The notes under the pieces were generated by a model. That model did not search any database. It had not been told where the DNA came from and worked only from the letters and a program-made list of their open reading frames with translations. From Bdellovibrio sp. (GTDB lineage: Bacteria; Bdellovibrionota; Bdellovibrionia; Bdellovibrionales; Bdellovibrionaceae), in NCBI GenBank assembly GCA_003176075.1, contig PSRN01000096.1, positions 1-9,483 of the forward strand: DNA of 9,483 bases. The letters run 5' to 3'. The first letter of the stretch is position 1; every line of letters starts with the position of its first letter. Below are positions 1 through 6,028 of this stretch, piece by piece. The position numbers and the translations under genes were made by a program.

Positions 1-696
1 GAAGTGGGTGTCAACGGCTCACATATGGCGGGCCCCCATCATATGTTGTTTGAAGGGAATTGGGCCTTTAACTTCGATAGCGATAGCACTCACGGAAACA
101 GCATCTATCACACGGTCTATCGAAATTACTTAAGAGGATATCGCACGACTTTCACCTCCGCCATTGATGGAGTCAGTTATAACGATTCCACCGGTCAAAG
201 TGGCCCTTATCGGGCGATCGGTTTAGGCACCTACAGTTATTGGTTTTCGTTTGTGGGAAATATTCTCGGCTACTCGGGGATGGCAAGCTCCACCACGCCG
301 ACTTGGAGCTACGATTGGACGGGAAATTCAGTCAGCCCCGTCTTTCAAGCCATGACTTTCCCTAGCCTATGGATGTTGGGCTTCAATCCCACCAACTCGG
401 AAAGTGGAACGCAAAATGGCTACCAAAGCGATCCTTATTCGGCGTCCACCGCGATTCGCGACGGCAACTACGACTACATGAGCAACACACAATGCTGGCA
501 CGGATTGGGCGGGACCGGCGCTTGCCCGAAAGATCCACCCCCCAATTCGGCGCTGCCACCGTCGATGTACCTGACATCCGCTCCCTCGTTTTTTGGCGGC
601 AACACCTGGCCCTGGGTGGACCCAGCGGCAGGAACAACTTACATCTTGCCGGCCAAGGCCCGTTACGATGCAGGTAATCCAAATGTCGTGCCGTAA
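1..696 (+). CDS. C-terminal part of a secreted parallel beta-helix (pectate-lyase-like) protein, 5' end outside window
   Basis: The frame is open from the first base and stops at TAA 694-696, so the start lies upstream and about 231 codons are visible. The visible part opens with short segments rich in H, N, G and aromatic residues: SHMAGPHHMLFEGNW, then HGNSIYHTVYRNYLRG. This is the pattern of successive rungs in right-handed parallel beta-helix proteins (pectate lyase superfamily). Near the end, LPPSMYLTSAPSFFGG, NTWPWVDP and a final LPAKARYD resemble the closing segment of secreted beta-helix proteins with a P-S-L-Y-L / W-P-W-x-D-P signature. Such proteins are usually exported and bind or cleave polysaccharide. 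No catalytic residues can be assigned from this fragment, so enzymatic activity is not claimed. The fold is a moderately confident inference. Confidence 0.75.
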   Translation, partial: EVGVNGSHMAGPHHMLFEGNWAFNFDSDSTHGNSIYHTVYRNYLRGYRTTFTSAIDGVSYNDSTGQSGPYRAIGLGTYSYWFSFVGNILGYSGMASSTTPTWSYDWTGNSVSPVFQAMTFPSLWMLGFNPTNSESGTQNGYQSDPYSASTAIRDGNYDYMSNTQCWHGLGGTGACPKDPPPNSALPPSMYLTSAPSFFGGNTWPWVDPAAGTTYILPAKARYDAGNPNVVP

Positions 697-810
697 CAGA
701 AAATGGTTTGCGGGTGACCACCGCGTTCTTTCGAATCAGAGCTTGCTTTCGTCGTTGGACTTGGCGAAAAGAGAAAACGAGATTTTGCTGCGGTACTTTT
801 TGAAATTACA

Positions 811-864
811 CGTGGCTCTGCGGAGGTGCCGAAGGCAGCGACTTGGCTATTCGCCGCCCACGCT
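811..864 (+). repeat. Dispersed palindromic repeat, copy A (arm plus spacer)
   Basis: This 54-base stretch matches 6882-6935 of the large inverted repeat at 50 of 54 positions, with no gaps. It contains the core TGCGGAGGTGCC, then GAA, then GGCAGCGACTTGGCT. Its core hairpin carries one mismatch relative to GGTGCC/GGCACC. Unlike the 6880-6969 copy it has no second, inverted arm. It lies in the 180-base gap after the beta-helix gene and ends 12 bases before the ATG at 877, so it would be in that gene's leader. Apart from this repeat I see no convincing promoter or terminator in 697-876. Confidence 0.88.
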
Positions 865-876
865 TTCAAAGCGGAA

Positions 877-1296
877 ATGATGACCGAAGAAGATTTTTTC
901 AATACATACTGCCAAGGGGTTTTGGGCTATCGGTACCTTCCAAGGCCTTTGGGAACTGTTCCTTTGTTATGGGTGGTCGACCTGCCTTGGCCCGAGGGGC
1001 TCGCCAACCATCCGATGTTTCGCAAAATGATGGGGGCCATTTCCCTGCCCATGCAGTCAATCCATGTGGTCGAGTGCTTACCCAGCGAGATTTCGGAGCG
1101 CCGAGGTGAGTTTCATGAGCTACCTTACGTTCTATCGTTTTCGCCTGAGCTGACGGCCGCCCTGGTGGAATTCGTTCCCGCCGAACAAATTCTGACCCTC
1201 GAGGGCCCGCGCGATTTGATCGTCCATCCGGAGCGCAAGCGCAACACCTGGGTGGCGTTGCAGGAACTCGCAAAAAGACTCGCGTCCCGATGCTAA
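877..1296 (+). CDS. Small hypothetical protein, weakly uracil-DNA-glycosylase/HolD-like
   Basis: The protein is 139 aa with start ATG at 877; a second in-frame ATG follows at 880. The frame extends back to a GTG at 826, but those extra residues are encoded by dispersed repeat copy A, so the later start is preferred. No good Shine-Dalgarno is visible. Features are an early hydrophobic strand (VPLLWVVDLPWPEG, about residues 28-41), a middle segment FRKMMGAISL followed by VVECLP, and a C-terminal ILTLEGPRDLIVHPERKR then TWVALQEL. The order of strand, helix, short strand and final HP..KR.TW..L recalls family-4 uracil-DNA glycosylases or the related fold of DNA polymerase III psi (HolD). The glycosylase iron-sulfur cysteines and active-site motif are absent. 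This is a fold-level guess only. The stop overlaps the stop of the convergent gene at 1293. Confidence 0.7.
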   Translation: MMTEEDFFNTYCQGVLGYRYLPRPLGTVPLLWVVDLPWPEGLANHPMFRKMMGAISLPMQSIHVVECLPSEISERRGEFHELPYVLSFSPELTAALVEFVPAEQILTLEGPRDLIVHPERKRNTWVALQELAKRLASRC

Positions 1297-1997
1297 TTCG
1301 AAGGGGTCACGGAAAACTTGATGAACATGGCGGGCGCACCGCGACCATTCATCTGAGTGGTGTCCGTTGTTGTTGTCATGCCAAAATCAAAGCGCATCTC
1401 GCTGAGCTTATAGCCCACTGATAACAGGAAATCGCCATATGTATGGGCATCCAAGGGGCGAACATAGCCGCCGCCCAGTGCCAAGAACAACCAACTTCGC
1501 AACTCGAAGTCTTTCATGAGTCCTAAGCGGGTGGTCCAGTCGCCTGTGGCTTCCCAATTGTTAACTTGTTCAAAAAGAAAGCGATAAGTCATGATATTAA
1601 AGTCCATCGAGAAAATATTTTGGTCGGATGCGCCCTGGGGACCATACTTTGAGTAGGCGCCCTGCATCGTCAAGTCGATCGCTGATGTGATAATAAATCG
1701 GTAGGCAATGAAAGGCCGGAAGTTGATGGTGTCTTGATTTGTCGGAAATTTAACATTGGACCCCCAGACCCCCACGCTGAATTGCGGCCACTTATATCCG
1801 AGCGAGGCCTGAATGGCCGGAGAGAATTGCGTCTGCGTGAGCCCCATTTCGGTGTAGTTGGTCGTGATGGTCGCGCTAACAAGAGGGCTTCCCGGCGGCA
1901 ACGAGCTGTCTTGTGCAAAAGAATTTCCAGGACTCAACAAGAAGAAAGAGGTGGTGAGCGCGAGAAAGACTCGGCCAAGACAGGATGTGGACGTCAT
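1293..1997 (-). CDS. TorF-family putative outer-membrane porin
   Basis: The protein is 234 aa with ATG at 1997-1995 and TAG at 1295-1293. It begins with a clear Sec signal peptide: hydrophobic VFLALTTSFFLLSPG, with cleavage likely after NSFA at about residue 28. The mature start matches the TorF/gcw_chp family pattern: VSATITTNYTEMGLTQT (40-56), then SPAIQASLGYKW (59-70) and VGVWGSNVKF (75-84). In this family the equivalents are a T-x-N/D-Y strand, a SQT-x-x-x-PA-x-Q segment and G-x-W-x-SN-V. Alternating beta strands follow to an aromatic C-terminal strand (MFIKFSV), and the length is normal for the family. Members are outer-membrane barrels of uncertain substrate. The gene is convergent with the small gene at 877-1296 and lies 138 bases downstream of the ATPase gene on the same strand. 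A tandem repeat at 2024-2063 lies in its leader. Confidence 0.85.
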   Translation of the reverse strand: MTSTSCLGRVFLALTTSFFLLSPGNSFAQDSSLPPGSPLVSATITTNYTEMGLTQTQFSPAIQASLGYKWPQFSVGVWGSNVKFPTNQDTINFRPFIAYRFIITSAIDLTMQGAYSKYGPQGASDQNIFSMDFNIMTYRFLFEQVNNWEATGDWTTRLGLMKDFELRSWLFLALGGGYVRPLDAHTYGDFLLSVGYKLSEMRFDFGMTTTTDTTQMNGRGAPAMFIKFSVTPSN

Positions 1998-2023
1998 AGT
2001 TTAAGGCTACTTCTTCAAGCGGC

Positions 2024-2063
2024 GAGGCGCAATCGCCAGATTAGAGGCGCAGTCGCCAGGTTA
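2024..2063. repeat. 20-bp tandem duplication upstream of the TorF-type gene
   Basis: Two adjacent 20-bp units, 2024-2043 and 2044-2063, differ at two positions. Each contains GGCG-CAAT/CAGT-CGCC, a 4-bp inverted repeat around 4 bases, so the pair gives two small palindromes 20 bp apart. They lie 27-66 bases upstream of the TorF start codon, in the gap after the ATPase gene, where a promoter or operator would be expected. No convincing -35/-10 pair was found around them. A regulatory role is an inference from position and symmetry. Confidence 0.7.
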
Positions 2064-2135
2064 ATGGAGGCACCCGTGGAAGCCATCCTCACGCCTTTGT
2101 TACCAGAATTTTCACTATTTTTTCATGAAGTCTGC

Positions 2136-3458
2136 TTACGATGATTTCCCTTGAAGAAATTCGGCGAGCGGGATGGCTTGGCCTTTGGGCCGAGTCCGGG
2201 AATCATTTTTGCTCACCAATGTCCCTCGGCCAAATGCCCGCTCCATCACTTGAAAATCCCAGTTACTCACCGAACTTTGATATTTGACCTCATACGGGGC
2301 GAGGATTTTTCGGCCTCGATCGATGACGAGAAAGTCAACTTCGTTTCCGCCGGAGCTCTTCCATGTGAAGACATTGCGAGGCGCGGAGAGCCCTTCCCAC
2401 GTTCTCCGTTCGTAGCGACGGAGAAGCTGGGCGGCCACCGCCATTTCGCTCTTATCCGCCTCTTGTGCCGGGTCGCCGGCTCCCAACCAAGCCGCAAAAT
2501 CAGCCAGGGCTGGATCAATCCAAAGGAATTTTCTATTCTTTCTCGGCGCGACCCGGGATTTCGAAGTATCGTAAGAAAAAATTGAAGCCAGGAGAAAAGA
2601 ATCCCCCAGCGCATCGAGATAGCGTTTGGCTGTTTCCCGGGAGAAGGTCAGCGGCTTCGCGAGACTCTCCGTGCTGATCGCGTTCGACCGCACCTGCGAC
2701 AAACGTCCCAGAAGCTCGATAGCGACATTTCGATCGAGCCTCCGCCGATTCACTTCGTAGAAAAAAACGTCGTCAAATACTTGAAACTGAGACCAAGGAT
2801 CAAACTCTTGGTCCTGCTTTCTTGCCCGCAGGTACGCCTCCACGCGAAATGGAAATCCTCCCACCGTCAAGAAATCCTCCACGGGCGCGTTCGCGGAAGT
2901 CCCCGCAAGACTGCCAAGCTGCTCGAGGAAGTCCGTGTACGACATGGGAAACAAGACACGATCTGGATTCTCAACTGTACCCCGACGACCAGCCATGCGC
3001 TCCGCGCCTTTTTTCAAGTCATGGGCCGAACTTCCAGTCAGAATGAAGGTCGCCTTCCGAAAGAGTCCCTCATCCTTCAACGCCTTCATAAGACGTTGCC
3101 AGTTGAGGATGGAGGTCACCTCATCCACAAAGATGACCCGCGACTTGTTTATTTTGGCCAGTTTTCTCAGTTTCTCATTCGCTTGCTCAATGGTGCGAAG
3201 GGATTCAAAGTTGAGCCAATACACTTCATCAGGGCGGCAGTGCCGCTCTTCAATCAGCTCAGCCACGAGGAGCTTGAGACTCACTGTCTTTCCCGAACGG
3301 CGAGGGCCGCGGAGGGTGAGGATTCCGTTCGAAAGACATTCCGCCGGCTGAATGACCCGAGGACGATATCTGAGAAGCGAGGCCTTGACTCTTTCAAGGT
3401 CCACGTCCTGCCAAAGCCCCCCCTCTTTATGCCAGGAATTTTCAATAGTTATCTCCAT
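2136..3458 (-). CDS. AAA family ATPase with C-terminal DUF4143-type domain
   Basis: The protein is 440 aa from ATG 3458-3456 to TAA 2138-2136. The open frame extends upstream to 3554, but the extra 32 residues look unlike the family, and MEITIENSW fits as a start. The N-terminal AAA_14-type domain has Walker A GPRRSGKT (51-58), Walker B RVIFVDE (107-113), a sensor-like LTGSS (140-144) and GRRG (157-160). The second half carries the DUF4143 pattern, with NEVDFLV (372-378) and YEVKY (389-393), which resembles the conserved E-D...E-x-K arrangement of PD-(D/E)XK-like folds. Proteins of this architecture are widespread single-gene ATPases of unclear role. Nothing nearby suggests a toxin, phage or restriction partner. 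No Shine-Dalgarno is seen, but a TATTAT/TATTCT box lies within about 12 bases of the ATG, so the mRNA may be leaderless. Confidence 0.9.
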   Translation of the reverse strand: MEITIENSWHKEGGLWQDVDLERVKASLLRYRPRVIQPAECLSNGILTLRGPRRSGKTVSLKLLVAELIEERHCRPDEVYWLNFESLRTIEQANEKLRKLAKINKSRVIFVDEVTSILNWQRLMKALKDEGLFRKATFILTGSSAHDLKKGAERMAGRRGTVENPDRVLFPMSYTDFLEQLGSLAGTSANAPVEDFLTVGGFPFRVEAYLRARKQDQEFDPWSQFQVFDDVFFYEVNRRRLDRNVAIELLGRLSQVRSNAISTESLAKPLTFSRETAKRYLDALGDSFLLASIFSYDTSKSRVAPRKNRKFLWIDPALADFAAWLGAGDPAQEADKSEMAVAAQLLRRYERRTWEGLSAPRNVFTWKSSGGNEVDFLVIDRGRKILAPYEVKYQSSVSNWDFQVMERAFGRGTLVSKNDSRTRPKGQAIPLAEFLQGKSS

Positions 3459-3753
3459 TATTAGAATAATACAGGTGGACCTTCGAAAATGCCAGGCATT
3501 ATTGAAGGTCGTGGCATCCATGCCGAGGGTGCGCGCTATACCAACGGACAACATCGTGGATAAAGATGAATCGGCGGCGTGGGTACCCTAAGTCCAGCCC
3601 CCCCGTCAGTGAATCCAAATGGAACTTGATCTTTGCCCCCCCACCAGATTTCAATCACTAAGAGTGACTTCTTGGATGCGCTCTTCTTAGAAGCGCTCTA
3701 AGACAGATTTGTCGTCGTCAGAATTTTCGACTCCAAGGATGGAGGAGAGCCCC

Positions 3754-5136
3754 ATGGGTTTGCATTCCCGATTTTGTACTCGTTCTGCTGGTCTGCGGAG
3801 GTGCCGACGGCACCGACTTGGAATATCGGAAGGTCTGTCTCATTCGCTTCTCGTGCTTTTCACGCTGTTAAGTCCCCAACTTGGCTTTGGCGCAGCTCCG
3901 GACGTGCGGGTGAGTCTGCAGCGCTCGCCCGGTGAGATTCATTGGCGAGCAAAATCCTGGCAGATCAAGGACGCCGCCAGCTTCGCCAGGCGGGGAGACA
4001 AGGACACCAAATTTTCGCTACGCTGGTTGAATTCCGACACGGTCTTGACGATCGCAAGTCCAGGGTCAAAGTTCAGCTCGCGGGTGGAGCTGCCGTTGGA
4101 GGTGACGACTGACAATGGCGAAGCGGGGGAAGTGGGCTTCCTGCCGCCCCGGGTGGTGATTCGATTCCACGAAGGCACTTTTCAAATGATCGGGTTGATG
4201 TCGCTCAATGACTATTTGTTGGGTGTTCTCACCAAAGAGATGTCTGATCGTTGGCCGGTTGAGGCTTTGAAGGCCCAGGCCGTGGCGGCGCGATCTTACA
4301 CATTGGCGCAAATTGAAAAGCGATCGGCTGAGGACTTTGATGTGGAAGCGTCCATCATGGACCAAGAGTTCGCATGGGTTCGCGATCGCTCCAGTGAGTC
4401 CGCCCAGCGCTGGTGGCAAATGATCCAGGAAACTGAGGGGCAGGTCCTAAAGAGTCCAGAAGGTAAGGTTTTCAAGGCCTATTACCACTCGGACTGTGGT
4501 GGACAAACGACCACTCCCGAAACGGTCTGGGGCGCTGCTGACCACTACGACGCTGTCAGCGACAGCGTCTGCAGTGAGCGCACCAGCAACTCTTGGCGCG
4601 TGACTCTGGCCAAGGGGAACATTGCGCGTTTGCTCGGGATCAGTTTGAACTCCTTAAAACCGGCACCTCCGCAGACCAAGCTGGGTTTCCAATTTGATTG
4701 GGTTCGTTCGCCGTTCGATGAAAGAGTCACTTTGGTGGAGTGGAGATTGAGCCCGGAAGAAGGTCAACTCTTGACGGGGCAAAATTTTCGCCAGATGATC
4801 GGTTTTCAGAAAATCAAGAGCACTCGCTTTCATGCGCAGGATTTGGGGGATCGGATTTTGTTCGTGGGGCGCGGTTTTGGCCACGGGGTCGGTTTGTGCC
4901 AATGGGGGAGCAGGGATTGGGCTCTGCGCGGATGGACGGCGGAGCAGATATTGCACCACTACTATCCACAGGCACAGTTGATTCGCTTGGCGGTTGAACA
5001 GGAGCCAAAGTCTCTCGCATGCGATCCGGGCGATTCAAGAAGACCATCCTCACTCCCGCGCTGCGGGAAGAATTTGCCCACGCCTGGAGTTCCTGTTTCG
5101 CGCGTTTCAAACAGGATTATGCCGATCAGAAGATAA
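3754..5136 (+). CDS. SpoIID/LytB domain protein (peptidoglycan-acting, exported)
   Basis: The protein is 460 aa. ATG 3754 is preferred because GGAGGAG lies at 3741-3747, 6 bases ahead; a TTG at 3709 and an ATG at 3739 are alternatives. Residues 1-28 are unusually basic, partly because repeat copy C encodes about residues 12-23. Hydrophobic LLVLFTLLSPQLGFGA (32-47) then completes a signal peptide. The SpoIID domain is clear: LNDYLLGVLTKEM (151-163), WPVEALKAQAVAARSY (167-182), YYHSDCGGQT (243-252), a second Cys at 273, and GRGFGHGVGLCQWG (372-385). Glu162 matches the catalytic Glu of SpoIID lytic transglycosylase. His245, Cys248 and Cys273 are candidate zinc ligands by analogy. No sporulation genes are near, so a role in envelope remodelling is likely. 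About 50 residues past the usual family end (HHYYPQAQLIRL) are poorly conserved-looking and overlap the next gene. Confidence 0.92.
   Translation: MGLHSRFCTRSAGLRRCRRHRLGISEGLSHSLLVLFTLLSPQLGFGAAPDVRVSLQRSPGEIHWRAKSWQIKDAASFARRGDKDTKFSLRWLNSDTVLTIASPGSKFSSRVELPLEVTTDNGEAGEVGFLPPRVVIRFHEGTFQMIGLMSLNDYLLGVLTKEMSDRWPVEALKAQAVAARSYTLAQIEKRSAEDFDVEASIMDQEFAWVRDRSSESAQRWWQMIQETEGQVLKSPEGKVFKAYYHSDCGGQTTTPETVWGAADHYDAVSDSVCSERTSNSWRVTLAKGNIARLLGISLNSLKPAPPQTKLGFQFDWVRSPFDERVTLVEWRLSPEEGQLLTGQNFRQMIGFQKIKSTRFHAQDLGDRILFVGRGFGHGVGLCQWGSRDWALRGWTAEQILHHYYPQAQLIRLAVEQEPKSLACDPGDSRRPSSLPRCGKNLPTPGVPVSRVSNRIMPIRR
3789..3821 (+). repeat. Dispersed palindromic repeat, copy C, in frame within the SpoIID-domain gene
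   Basis: The 29 bases 3793-3821 match the large inverted repeat (6889-6917) except at two loop positions. The core is a perfect GGTGCC-GAC-GGCACC hairpin. The reading frame runs through it, giving AGLRRCRRHRLG in the n-region of the signal peptide (about residues 12-23). The flanking spacer seen in copies A and B (TTCGCCGCCCACGC) is lost after ACTTGG. Confidence 0.85.
4661..4678 (-). repeat. Dispersed repeat fragment, copy D, reverse orientation inside the SpoIID-domain gene
   Basis: These 18 bases are the exact reverse complement of 3789-3806 (TGGTCTGCGGAGGTGCCG). In frame they encode about residues 303-309 (PAPPQTK), in what looks like a loop between conserved blocks. Only half of the repeat is present, without the second hairpin arm, so it is either a remnant or a short insertion. 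Confidence 0.65.
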
Positions 5137-5837
5137 CCGCGGCTGAATTTTGCCTTTCGGTGATTTGCCGATGTTGGCAAGACGCCGTCGTGAATTGGTC
5201 CAATGGGAGAAGACACGATTCGCGGTTGCCGGGTTGGTCTTTGCGTCTGCGCGGTCTTCCAGGACCGGTGACGCAAATCCTTTGGCGTTGGCACCAAGGC
5301 GAAGTTCACCTTGAACTGCTCGACTATGTCCCAGACTTTACCCGCCTGCTGCGAATGCAAGCCCAAGGGACCCGGCCGGTGAGTCTGTTGATTAGCGCTT
5401 CAGAGATCCTGTCTTTTGAGGACATGGGACGTGATTTCCTGTCCTTTTTGATTCATGATTTACTTCATGCCTCCCATTTAATGGCAAAGCCCGAAGACTT
5501 TTCCCGCCAAGTGAAGTTTGCACGCTGGATGGAATCAGCGTGGGCGCGAGGCGAGCTCAACGTGTTGTTTGACCATCCGGCGACGCGCGGAGAGCTGATC
5601 TACCTGCTTTCGGATATGAATTCTCATCTCATGCATCTTTTCAAAACGCTGCGCTGGATGGAGAATCGAGCCAGCGCCCGTCTTCGCTTTGTCGAAGTTT
5701 TGCAGCCGGAATGGTCGGTGCTCAATTCACCATTGGAAGACGATCAAGTTCGGTGGCGCCTGTTGCGACGCTGGGATTCCGCGCACGTCAACGATTCAGG
5801 CACCTGTCTCAAATTGAGACAGTGGCGGAGAACTTGA
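5019..5837 (+). CDS. Unrecognised protein with a His-rich helical segment
   Basis: The protein is 272 aa with ATG at 5019, inside the last 118 bases of the SpoIID-domain gene, in another frame. GGAG at 5001-5004 is 14 bases away, farther than ideal. No other ATG occurs in this frame until residue 113. There is no signal peptide or membrane segment, so the protein is probably cytoplasmic. The N-terminal part is helical and rich in aromatic and basic residues (REEFAHAWSSCFARF, 16-30). The centre has FLIHDLLHASHLM (143-155), with His146, His150 and His153 spaced along one helix face, and SDMNSHLMHLF (198-208) adds His203 and His206. This could be a metal site in a helical bundle, but no known family is recognised. 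The overlap suggests translational coupling to the SpoIID-domain gene and perhaps a shared envelope-related role. No terminator is evident after it. Confidence 0.75.
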   Translation: MRSGRFKKTILTPALREEFAHAWSSCFARFKQDYADQKITAAEFCLSVICRCWQDAVVNWSNGRRHDSRLPGWSLRLRGLPGPVTQILWRWHQGEVHLELLDYVPDFTRLLRMQAQGTRPVSLLISASEILSFEDMGRDFLSFLIHDLLHASHLMAKPEDFSRQVKFARWMESAWARGELNVLFDHPATRGELIYLLSDMNSHLMHLFKTLRWMENRASARLRFVEVLQPEWSVLNSPLEDDQVRWRLLRRWDSAHVNDSGTCLKLRQWRRT

Positions 5838-5913
5838 CATTCGCCAACCTGATTGGTCTCCGCCCCCCCAAGAGAGGTTCAGATTGCTGGCCGCCGAGGC
5901 GTTGGAGGCACGA

Positions 5914-5968
5914 CTTGGCACTGGCTTGGCGCGGGCTTGGCGCGGCCTTGGCACAGGCTTGGCAGTGA
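5914..5968 (+). repeat. Five tandem 11-bp repeats (CTTGGC + 5 variable bases)
   Basis: The units start at 5914, 5925, 5936, 5947 and 5958. Each begins CTTGGC, followed by ACTGG, GCGGG, GCGGC, ACAGG or AGTGA. An 11-bp period is close to one helical turn, so each CTTGGC would face the same side of the DNA. The array lies 61-115 bases upstream of the lipoprotein start. The CTTGGC core is also part of the dispersed repeat (GACTTGGCT), and a reverse copy of that repeat follows at 5981-6010, so the array may have grown from a repeat copy. Confidence 0.88.
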
Positions 5969-5980
5969 GATCCTTGTGAC

Positions 5981-6010
5981 AGCCAAGTCAGTGCCTGCGG
6001 CACTTCCGCA
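5981..6010 (-). repeat. Dispersed palindromic repeat, copy E (diverged, reverse orientation)
   Basis: Read on the minus strand, these 30 bases match copy C/A consensus from TGCGGA through GACTTGGCT at about 26 positions. The hairpin core has become AGTGCC-GCA-GGCACT: the outermost pair has changed on both sides (G-C to A-T), so the stem stays perfect. It ends three bases before the Shine-Dalgarno of the lipoprotein gene, so a transcript could carry this hairpin just before the ribosome site. A shorter forward match (GGCACGACTTGGC, 5907-5919) lies on the far side of the 11-bp array, giving a head-to-head arrangement like 6880-6969. Confidence 0.75.
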
Positions 6011-6013
6011 TAT

Positions 6014-6019
6014 AAGGAG
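6014..6019 (+). promoter_or_regulatory. Ribosome binding site of the lipoprotein gene
   Basis: AAGGAG at 6014-6019 is spaced 9 bases from ATG 6029. It is the clearest Shine-Dalgarno in the second half of the window and fixes that start. It lies directly after repeat copy E. Confidence 0.8.
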
Positions 6020-6028
6020 TTTTGCTTT

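Noticed and set aside
826..876. GTG start at 826 extending the small protein by 17 residues
   Set aside because: The extension is encoded by dispersed repeat copy A and has no ribosome site. ATG 877 or 880 is simpler.
3459..3554. Upstream extension of the DUF4143 ATPase by 32 residues
   Set aside because: The extra residues do not resemble the family, and the ATG at 3458 gives a normal N-terminus.
3655..3700. Small hairpins (TCACT-AAG-AGTGA and a bulged GCGCT...AAGCGC) in the 295-base gap 3459-3753 as terminator or operator
   Set aside because: The stems are short or bulged with no T run, and no promoter pair could be placed with confidence. Nothing else was seen in this gap beyond the SpoIID ribosome site and the ATPase start region.
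5914..5968. CRISPR array
   Set aside because: The units are contiguous 11-bp repeats without spacers, and there are no cas genes.
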